Assembly (NCBI RefSeq): GCF_019459305.1
Contig: NZ_JAIBES010000046.1
Coordinates: 1 to 64,000, forward strand
Reading direction: 5' to 3'
Source: Sphingopyxis sp.
GTDB taxonomy: Bacteria; Pseudomonadota; Alphaproteobacteria; Sphingomonadales; Sphingomonadaceae
DNA length: 64,000 nucleotides
Made by a program: the position numbers and the translations under genes. The notes beneath the pieces are model-generated. The model searched no databases and was not told where the DNA came from. It saw only the letters and a list, made by a program, of their open reading frames with translations. Shown here one piece after another: positions 56,394 through 64,000 of this stretch; position 1 is the stretch's first letter, and every line of letters begins with the position of its first letter.

Positions 56394-57434
56394 ATGGCTG
56401 CATTTTCCCGCCGCGCGCTATTCGTGCCGATCCTGATCGTCGCGGCTATCGCGGCGCTCACGCTTTGGAGCGCCTTTGGCGGCAGCACGCCGAAAACGGT
56501 GCAGCAAGCCGACGCGCGCACCGTGCGCTTTAACATGGCCTGGCTGCCGCAGGGCAGCATGGCCGGTATCTTTGTCGCGATGGACAAGGGCTATTTTGCC
56601 GAAGCCGGACTCAATGTCGAAGCGGTGCGCGGCTTTGGCGGTATTCGCACCGCCAATGAACTTGATCAGGGCATGTTCGAATTTGCCTATATCGACCCGC
56701 TCTCGGTCGCGCTCAACCGATCGAAAGGCGGCGCGGCGAAGATGATCGGCGGCATCAATATGCGGCTGCCCGCGGGCGCCTGTTTCGTCAAGGAACGCCA
56801 CCAGATCGCGAAACCCGCGGACCTGGCCGGGCTACGCTTCGGCGCCGGGCAAAGTTCGGCGATCCAGGCGCTGCTCCCTGCGTGGCTGAACGGCAATGGC
56901 GTCGATCCGGCGCGCGTCGAACAGATCCAGCTTGATCCAGCTATCGTCGTGTCGTCGCTCGTCGAGGGACGCATCGACGCCGCCGAATGCTGGCTGGGCA
57001 ATTCGATGGCGCTCTTCGACAAGGCGGCGAAGGCCAAGGGCGTCACGATCGGGCGCCTCGCCTACGCCGATTTCGGGCTCGACGTGTACGGCAGCGGTTT
57101 TGCGACGCGCGACGCGCTGATCGAAAAAGATCCCGAACTGGTCCGCGCGTTCCTGAAGGGGGCCTATCGCGGCTATGCCGAGGCGGCGCGCGATCCGAAG
57201 GGCGCGCTTGCGATCCTTCGCAAGTACCATCCGCTGCTCGACGAAGCGGTGACCGAACGGCAGATCCGCGAAACCGCCACGCTGATGGCAGCCGAAGGGG
57301 GATCGCACCGCCTGAACCCCGAAAAAGTCGCGCGGACCGTCACCTATCTTCAGGCGAGCGGCCAGCTGCAGGGTTTCGATGCCACGGCGGCGCTGTTCAC
57401 CAACGCCTTTGTGCCGATGGGGAAGCCGCGATGA
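56394..57434 (+). CDS. ABC transporter substrate-binding protein, NMT1/SsuA-like
   Basis: A 346-residue periplasmic binding protein. An N-terminal membrane or signal segment (about 7-25, FVPILIVAAIAALTLW) is followed by VRFNMAWLPQGSMAGIFVAM, FAEAGLNVEAVRGFGG and LVEGRIDAAECWLG, typical of the NMT1/ThiY/TauA/SsuA group. These bind thiamine precursors, alkanesulfonates, nitrate or small aromatic acids. ATG 56394 lies 7 bases after AAGGAG; ATG 56388 overlaps the previous stop but is too close to that site. A permease and an ATPase follow, with one VOC gene between, completing an importer. Confidence 0.85.
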   Translation: MAAFSRRALFVPILIVAAIAALTLWSAFGGSTPKTVQQADARTVRFNMAWLPQGSMAGIFVAMDKGYFAEAGLNVEAVRGFGGIRTANELDQGMFEFAYIDPLSVALNRSKGGAAKMIGGINMRLPAGACFVKERHQIAKPADLAGLRFGAGQSSAIQALLPAWLNGNGVDPARVEQIQLDPAIVVSSLVEGRIDAAECWLGNSMALFDKAAKAKGVTIGRLAYADFGLDVYGSGFATRDALIEKDPELVRAFLKGAYRGYAEAARDPKGALAILRKYHPLLDEAVTERQIRETATLMAAEGGSHRLNPEKVARTVTYLQASGQLQGFDATAALFTNAFVPMGKPR

Positions 57435-57988
57435 GCGATCCCGCCGCCTATCGCCCGCGACCGACCCGGCTGGGGCATCTGGTTCTGAAAGTACGCGACA
57501 TCGACCGTTCGCTCGCCTTTTACACCGAGGTGATGGGGCTAGAAGTGTCCGACTGGATCGACCACCAGATGGTGTTCCTGCGCGCGGGCGAAGATCATCA
57601 TGACCTGGCGCTGTTGCAATTGCCGCCCGGTCACAGTGCGACGCCCGAGGGACATTTCCCGGCGGTCGAGCATTTCTCCTACCGCCTTGAAAGCCTCGAC
57701 GAGCTGGAAAAGGTCGCCGCGATGCTGATCGCGCGCGGCATCACCATCGACCGCGGCATCGGGAAACATGGTCCCGGCGCGAACAGCTTCCTGGTATTCC
57801 GCGATCCCGACGGCAACAATGTCGAATTCTACACCGACATGACCCGGATCGACGCCGACCATCCCTACACCGCGTCGGTGTGGGACGGCAAGCAGCTCGA
57901 GACATTCGATCGCTGGCATTTGAAACATTTTTTGGTGCCGCCACCTGCGCGCATTCAGGCGCTGATCGACGAGGGGGACGGGCAATGA
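57431..57988 (+). CDS. VOC-family extradiol-dioxygenase-like protein
   Basis: A 185-residue VOC protein with catechol-2,3-dioxygenase-like text: LGHLVLKVRDIDRSLAFYTE, EVMGLEVSDW, His in VEHFSYRLESLDEL, and FRDPDGNNVEFYTDM, giving a possible His-His-Glu metal triad. It is shorter than a two-domain type I extradiol dioxygenase (about 290-310) but long for glyoxalase I. It is inserted between the ABC binding-protein and permease genes, with ATGA overlaps on both sides, so it is strictly co-expressed with import. It may act on the imported compound at once. The activity is not proved. Confidence 0.8.
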   Translation: MSDPAAYRPRPTRLGHLVLKVRDIDRSLAFYTEVMGLEVSDWIDHQMVFLRAGEDHHDLALLQLPPGHSATPEGHFPAVEHFSYRLESLDELEKVAAMLIARGITIDRGIGKHGPGANSFLVFRDPDGNNVEFYTDMTRIDADHPYTASVWDGKQLETFDRWHLKHFLVPPPARIQALIDEGDGQ

Positions 57989-58740
57989 GCGCACCCGCCG
58001 TCACCCGCGACCATGCGATCAGCCTGGGCTTTTTCCTGTTCCTCGGCCTCGCCTGGGAATTTGGCGTCCGCTGGTCGGGGGTGCAGTCCTATTTGCTCCC
58101 ACCGCCGAGCGCGATCCTCGCCGAGCTGTGGCAGTCACGCGGGCCGATTCTGGCGCAAAGCCTGGTGACGCTGACCGAGGTGTTCTGGGGCTTTATCATC
58201 GCAGTGGCGCTCGGGGTGCCGATCGCGGCGCTGATCTTTTTCTCGCGCACCGCGAAACGCACCGTCTATCCGCTGTTCGTCGCGTTGCAGAGCATTCCCA
58301 AGATCGGGCTGGCGCCGCTGATCGTCGTCTGGTTCGGCTATGGGCTGACCTCGAAACTGATCATGGCGTTCCTGTTCGCCTTTTTCCCGATCATCATCTC
58401 GACGCTCGGCGGCCTCGCCAGCACCCCCGCGCATCTGGAGGAGCATTTTCGCGCCCTGCGCGCCTCGCCGATGCAAAGCTTCTGGCGGTTGCGCGTGCCC
58501 GCGGCACTGCCCAGCTTTCTCGACGGCTGCAAGGTCGCGATGCCGCTCGCGGTCATCGGTGCGGTCGTCGGCGAATTTGTCGGGTCGAACGACGGGCTGG
58601 GTAATCTGATCCTGACCGCATCGGGTTCGGGACATACGACGCTGACCTTTGCGGCGTTGATCGCGGTGACGATGATGTCGCTTATTCTATTCTACAGCGT
58701 GGCCTATTGGGAACGCTTCATCTGGTGGCGGGCAGCATGA
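57985..58740 (+). CDS. ABC transporter permease, SsuC/TauC-like
   Basis: A 251-residue inner-membrane permease with about six segments. It carries the inner-membrane coupling motif EEHFRALRASPMQSFWRLRV followed by PAALPSFLDGCKVAMPLAVI (EAA loop), and an early FGVRWSGVQSYLLPPPSAI typical of the SsuC/TauC/ThiX group. It is coupled at both ends by ATGA overlaps to the VOC gene and the ATPase gene. It forms the channel for the substrate delivered by the binding protein at 56394. Confidence 0.9.
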   Translation: MSAPAVTRDHAISLGFFLFLGLAWEFGVRWSGVQSYLLPPPSAILAELWQSRGPILAQSLVTLTEVFWGFIIAVALGVPIAALIFFSRTAKRTVYPLFVALQSIPKIGLAPLIVVWFGYGLTSKLIMAFLFAFFPIIISTLGGLASTPAHLEEHFRALRASPMQSFWRLRVPAALPSFLDGCKVAMPLAVIGAVVGEFVGSNDGLGNLILTASGSGHTTLTFAALIAVTMMSLILFYSVAYWERFIWWRAA

Positions 58741-59486
58741 GCGGGGTGATTTCGATTGCGGACGTCGGCAAGGCGTTCGGTGACCTGCGTGTGCTCGGCA
58801 ACGTCAGCGCCGACATCGGCGCGGCGGAGTTTGTCTCTGTGCTCGGTCCATCAGGCTGCGGCAAGAGCACATTGCTGCGCCTGATCGCCGGACTGGCGCC
58901 GTTCGAAGAAGGCAGCATTCGCTTTAACGATGCGGAGGTTACGGCGCCGTCGCCCGAGATGGGATTTGTGTTTCAAACATCAAACCTGCTCCCCTGGTTC
59001 ACCGTGCGCGACAATCTGCTGCTCGGCGTCGATCTCGATGCCGCGGTGCAGCGGCCCAGCGACGCGGCGTTTGCCGAGCTTGTTGAAACGCTCGGCCTGA
59101 CCGGGTTCGAGGGCAGCCATCCGCACCAGCTGTCGGGCGGCATGCGGCATCGCGTGGCGATCGGGCAGGCGCTGGCGCGCAATCCGCAAGTGCTGTTGAT
59201 GGATGAGCCTTTTGGCGCGCTCGACGCGCTGACCCGCGACCGGCTCAACATGGAATTGCTGCGCATCTGGCAACGCGACCGCAAGACGGTGGTACTCGTC
59301 ACCCACAGCATTTCCGAAGCGGTGCTGCTGTCCGACCGGGTGCTGGTGATGTCCGAACGGCCCGGGACGATAATCGAGGATGTCCGCATTGACCTGCCGC
59401 GCCCGCGCGACCCCAGCGTCACGCGCGAGGATCCGGCGTTCGGGGACTATGTCGTGCGGCTCAGCAAACTGATGGGAGTATCGTGA
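58737..59486 (+). CDS. ABC transporter ATPase, SsuB/TauB-like
   Basis: A 249-residue ABC ATPase. Walker A is GPSGCGKSTLL, the Q-loop VFQTSNLLPWFTVRDNLLLG, the signature HQLSGGMRHRVAIGQALARN, Walker B LLMDEPFGALDALTRD and the switch His VTHSISEAVLL. It energises import with the permease at 57985. It begins in an ATGA overlap and its TGA overlaps ATG 59486 of the next gene. Typical of the nitrate/taurine/sulfonate ATPase group. Confidence 0.93.
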   Translation: MSGVISIADVGKAFGDLRVLGNVSADIGAAEFVSVLGPSGCGKSTLLRLIAGLAPFEEGSIRFNDAEVTAPSPEMGFVFQTSNLLPWFTVRDNLLLGVDLDAAVQRPSDAAFAELVETLGLTGFEGSHPHQLSGGMRHRVAIGQALARNPQVLLMDEPFGALDALTRDRLNMELLRIWQRDRKTVVLVTHSISEAVLLSDRVLVMSERPGTIIEDVRIDLPRPRDPSVTREDPAFGDYVVRLSKLMGVS

Positions 59487-60313
59487 TGGACAGCGGAGTA
59501 TTGGCGACCGCTGGCGCCGAAATCTATTGGCAGGCGCATGGTGAGGGACCGGCGGTGGTGCTCGCGCATGGTATCGGCGGCAATCACGCGATCTGGTACG
59601 CGCAAATCGACGCGCTGGCGCGGTCGAACCGTGTCATCCTGTTCGATCATCGCGGCTTCGGCTTGTCGCGCGACTTCGACGCGCGCGGGCGCGACGCTTT
59701 TGTCGACGACCTTGTGGCGCTGCTCGACCATCTTGGCGAGGCGAAGGTGGCACTGGTTGGCCAGTCGATGGGCGCGGGTACCTGTATCGGCTTTGCCCAT
59801 CGCGCGTCCGAGCGGGTCGCGGCGCTGGCGATCTGCGACAGCCTGCACGGGATTGCAGAGGCGGACGAAGTGAAGGCGATCATGGATGGTGCGCGGGCAA
59901 AAACCGCAGCGATGGGGCAGATCGAGCGTGTGCTCGGTACCACTGCACCGCGCGAGCTGGCGGCGCTCTACGCACAGATTGCAAGTTTCAATACCGCCGA
60001 TCGCCACAGCCTGACCGGTCGTTTCGACGCGCGGCCCGCCGCCGACCTCGGCGGCAAGGGCTTTCCGATCCTGTTCCTGTGCGGCATCGACGACAGGCTG
60101 TTCCCGGTCGAGGCGATTAGGCTCGTCCAAGCCGAGGTCGCGGGATCGTTTCTGGTCGAGGTCAATGACGCGGGTCATTCGGCGTTTCTCGAGCAGCCGG
60201 TGCAGTTCAACGACACCATCCTCTCGCTGCTCCAGATGGCGGGGCATGTCGGCAAAGGCGGCGCAGCGCACAGCAACACGGCGGGCTATGAGCGCGTCGG
60301 GGGCGAGGCATGA
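59486..60313 (+). CDS. alpha/beta hydrolase, meta-cleavage-hydrolase-like
   Basis: A 275-residue alpha/beta hydrolase. The oxyanion-side motif is LAHGIGGNHAIW, the strand-helix FDHRGFGLSRDFD follows, and the nucleophile Ser94 lies in LVGQSMGAGTCIGFA. The acid Asp is in LCGIDDRLFPVEAI and the His in VNDAGHSAFLEQP. It could be a C-C bond (meta-cleavage) hydrolase, an ester or lactone hydrolase, or an arylformamidase substitute that opens N-formylkynurenine. The sequence alone does not choose. It lies between the importer and the aminomuconate genes and is coupled to both, so it may act early, on the imported compound. Confidence 0.82.
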   Translation: MDSGVLATAGAEIYWQAHGEGPAVVLAHGIGGNHAIWYAQIDALARSNRVILFDHRGFGLSRDFDARGRDAFVDDLVALLDHLGEAKVALVGQSMGAGTCIGFAHRASERVAALAICDSLHGIAEADEVKAIMDGARAKTAAMGQIERVLGTTAPRELAALYAQIASFNTADRHSLTGRFDARPAADLGGKGFPILFLCGIDDRLFPVEAIRLVQAEVAGSFLVEVNDAGHSAFLEQPVQFNDTILSLLQMAGHVGKGGAAHSNTAGYERVGGEA

Positions 60314-61788
60314 CCGATACCGCTTATCCCTTCGCGCGGCGCGACATCTTGAACTATGTCGACGGTGCTTTCGTCGCGACCAGCGCGCAATTCGACAATG
60401 TGAACCCCGTCACCGGCGACATCGCGGCACGCGTGTCGCTGGCCGACCAGCCGCTCGTCGATCGCGCCGTCGCCGCCGCGCGGCGCGCGCTCAAGGGGCC
60501 GTGGGGCAAGATGTCGCAAGCTGAGCGGTGCAAGCTGCTCGTCCGCGTCGCCGAAGGGATCGAGGCGCGCTTCGACGAATTTGCCGCGGCCGAGATCGCC
60601 GACACCGGAAAATCGCTGCATCAGGCGCGCACGATCGACATTCCGCGCGGCGCCGCCAATTTCCGCGCCTTTGCCGGACTCGCCGAAGCGCGCGCGATGC
60701 CGAGCTTTCGCACCGACCTTCCCGACGGGCGCAGCGCGATCAACTATGCGATCGCGCGGCCGCTGGGGGTGGTTGCGATCATTTCGCCGTGGAACCTCCC
60801 GCTGCTGCTGATGACGTGGAAGGTCGCCCCCGCGCTCGCCTGCGGCAATGTCGTGGTGGTGAAACCCAGCGAGGAAACGCCGTCGACGGCAACCCTGCTT
60901 GCCGAAGTGATGGATGCGGCGGGGGTACCGCGAGGCGTGTTCAACCTCGTCCATGGCTTTGGCGCGGACTCGACCGGTGAATGGCTGACCGCCAACCCCG
61001 ACATCGACGCGATCACCTTTACCGGTGAATCGGCCACCGGCGGTGCGATCATGCGCGTCGCGGCGGCGGGCGTGAAGCCCGTGTCGTTCGAACTCGGCGG
61101 TAAGAACGCTGCAATTGTGTTTGCCGACTGCGATTTTGACGAGGCGGTGGCGGGAACGGTGCGGTCGGTCTTTTCCAACTGCGGACAAGTGTGTCTGTGC
61201 ACCGAGCGCGTCTATGTCGAACGCTCGATTTTCGATCGCTTCGTCAAGGCACTGGCCGATCGCGCCGAAGCGCTGACCATCGGCGATCCCTGGTCGGGCG
61301 CCGACATGGGGCCGCTGATCTCGCACGGCCACCGCGACAAGGTGCTCGGCTATTACCAGCTCGCGCGCGACGAGGGAGCGACGGTGGTGACCGGCGGCGG
61401 GGTGCCCGCGTTTGGGAGTGCGCTGGATCAGGGGGCGTTCGTCCAGCCGACGATCCTGACCGGACTCGGCCCCGACGCGCGCTGCGTGCGCGAAGAGATT
61501 TTCGGCCCCATCTGCCACATCGCCCCCTTCGACCGCGAGGATGAAGCGATCGAACTGGCGAACGACAGCGCATATGGTCTGGCGGCAGCGATCTGGACGC
61601 GCGACGTCGGGCGCGCGCACCGCGTCGCCGCGGCGATGGAAACGGGCATCGTCTGGGTCAATGAATGGTTCCTGCGCGACCTGCGCACGCCGTTCGGCGG
61701 CATGAAGCTGTCGGGCATCGGACGCGAGGGCGGCGAACATTCGCTAGGCTTTTATTCCGAGCCGACCAATATCTGCGTGAAGTTGTAG
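60310..61788 (+). CDS. nbaE: 2-aminomuconate-6-semialdehyde dehydrogenase
   Basis: A 492-residue ALDH of the 2-aminomuconate / 2-hydroxymuconate semialdehyde branch. It has GVVAIISPWNLPLLLMTWKV, general base in VSFELGGKNAAI (about Glu261) and catalytic Cys in NCGQVCLCTERVYV (about Cys295). NEWFLRDLRTPFGGMKLSG is the branch's C-terminal hallmark. It oxidises 2-aminomuconate semialdehyde (from ACMSD) to 2-aminomuconate with NAD+. It overlaps the hydrolase gene by ATGA and is followed after 10 bases by the decarboxylase gene. It is clearly distinct from the ALDH at 46720. Confidence 0.92.
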   Translation: MTDTAYPFARRDILNYVDGAFVATSAQFDNVNPVTGDIAARVSLADQPLVDRAVAAARRALKGPWGKMSQAERCKLLVRVAEGIEARFDEFAAAEIADTGKSLHQARTIDIPRGAANFRAFAGLAEARAMPSFRTDLPDGRSAINYAIARPLGVVAIISPWNLPLLLMTWKVAPALACGNVVVVKPSEETPSTATLLAEVMDAAGVPRGVFNLVHGFGADSTGEWLTANPDIDAITFTGESATGGAIMRVAAAGVKPVSFELGGKNAAIVFADCDFDEAVAGTVRSVFSNCGQVCLCTERVYVERSIFDRFVKALADRAEALTIGDPWSGADMGPLISHGHRDKVLGYYQLARDEGATVVTGGGVPAFGSALDQGAFVQPTILTGLGPDARCVREEIFGPICHIAPFDREDEAIELANDSAYGLAAAIWTRDVGRAHRVAAAMETGIVWVNEWFLRDLRTPFGGMKLSGIGREGGEHSLGFYSEPTNICVKL

Positions 61789-61798
61789 AGGAAGATAA

Positions 61799-62574
61799 AT
61801 GGCAGACATTGCCGCAATCGCCGCAAAGCTCGACGCCGCCGCCAGCACGGCGCGGGCGATCCCGCAGATTACCGGGCAGGAGGGAGAATTGTCGCTCGCC
61901 GACGCCTATGCGATCCAGCGCGCCGCGATCGATCACCGGCTGGCGCGCGGCGCGACGCTGGTCGGCGTGAAGATGGGCTTCACCAGCGAGGCCAAGATGG
62001 TCCAGATGGGCCTCAAGGACCAGATCTGGGGGCGACTGACTTCGGACATGGTGGTGGCGAACGGCGGAGCGCTAGACCGGACCCGCTTCATTCATCCGCG
62101 GGTCGAGCCCGAGGTTGCAGTGCGCCTGAAAGCGCCGCTGGCAGGCGAGGTAACGCGCGACGCGGCGCTGGCGGCGGTCGATGCCGTCGCGGCGGCGCTG
62201 GAGATCATTGACAGCCGCTATGAAAATTTCCGCTTCGCGCTGAGCGACGTGGTTGCCGACAATGCCTCCTCATCGGCCTTTGTCGTCGGTCCGTGGTTGC
62301 CCGCGCACACCGACATCGCCGATGTCGCGATGGAAATGCGCGTCGACGATGTCGTGGCGGAAACCGGGTCGAGCGCGGCAATCCTGGGCGATCCGATCCG
62401 CTCGCTCGTCGCCGCGGCGCGGCTGGCGGGCGCGGCGGGGCTGGTGCTCCAGCCGGGCTGGACCGTGATGCTGGGCGGCGCGACCGCGGCAGCGGCGATC
62501 GCGTCGGCGCGGACGGTCTCGCTCGACGCCGGACATCTGGGCCGCGTCGGTTTCACCATCGCAGGAGGGGCGAC

Positions 62575-62578
<4 letters not shown>
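61799..62578 (+). CDS. nbaG: 4-oxalocrotonate (2-oxo-3-hexenedioate) decarboxylase
   Basis: A 259-residue member of the hydratase/decarboxylase family (DmpH/XylI, related to FAH). It has [19 protein letters not shown], the metal site [30 protein letters not shown] and [16 protein letters not shown]. It decarboxylates 2-oxo-3-hexenedioate to 2-oxopent-4-enoate with Mg2+ or Mn2+, usually in a complex with the hydratase. GAGGAAGAT precedes ATG 61799, and its TGA overlaps the GTG of the deaminase gene. The hydratase partner begins at 63554. Confidence 0.9.

Positions 62579-64000
<1,422 letters not shown>

Overview
The window is GC-rich, tightly packed DNA from an alphaproteobacterium, most likely a sphingomonad (Sphingopyxis/Sphingomonas-like). 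That assignment rests on the TonB-receptor style, a CC0125/CC1285-type lipoprotein relic, an AAHS transporter and a nba-type 3-hydroxyanthranilate pathway. It is inference from protein style, not a database result. I saw no rRNA, tRNA, CRISPR array or complete insertion sequence.

Region 1 (about 1-30 kb) is a stress / low-oxygen style gene set. It holds a broken lipoprotein gene; a coupled operon of erythromycin-esterase-like protein, alpha/beta hydrolase and phosphoribosyltransferase; a DUF6629-like membrane protein; a Kef-type antiporter; four two-domain universal stress proteins; a PfkB sugar-phosphate kinase; a CBS protein; a giant NdvB-like cyclic beta-1,2-glucan synthase; D-lactate dehydrogenase with a lactate permease; PEP synthase; and a P-type cation ATPase. 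Most promoter-bearing gaps here carry variants of one dyad, TMCGTA-N4-TACKGA (perfect copy at 25950-25965), which suggests one FixJ/NarL-like regulator over the whole set.

Region 2 (about 30-45 kb) opens with a perfect FNR/FixK-type box (30160-30173) before a Baeyer-Villiger-type flavin monooxygenase. A dead tyrosine-integrase remnant follows. Then come two paralogous 'TonB receptor + LVIVD beta-propeller protein' pairs, interleaved with an aspartate-dehydrogenase-like protein, an AAHS-type MFS transporter, an unassigned lipoprotein and an FAH-family hydrolase.

Region 3 (about 45-64 kb) is a catabolic island. A ThDP decarboxylase-like enzyme, an aldehyde dehydrogenase, kynureninase and an amino-acid permease form one coupled operon. 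A LysR regulator and ACMS decarboxylase are divergent. A second AspDH-like protein and a small VOC protein run leftward. A 12-gene rightward operon carries a TauE permease, an FAH hydrolase, a TauABC/NMT1-like ABC importer with an embedded VOC protein, an alpha/beta hydrolase, 2-aminomuconate semialdehyde dehydrogenase, 4-oxalocrotonate decarboxylase, 2-aminomuconate deaminase, 3-hydroxyanthranilate dioxygenase and a 2-oxopent-4-enoate hydratase cut by the window edge. Together they predict uptake of a kynurenine- or 3-hydroxyanthranilate-type compound, release of 3-hydroxyanthranilate, and its meta-cleavage to central metabolites. No kynurenine 3-monooxygenase or tryptophan dioxygenase is present, so the input may already be 3-hydroxylated, or may be a larger molecule imported by the TonB/LVIVD systems.
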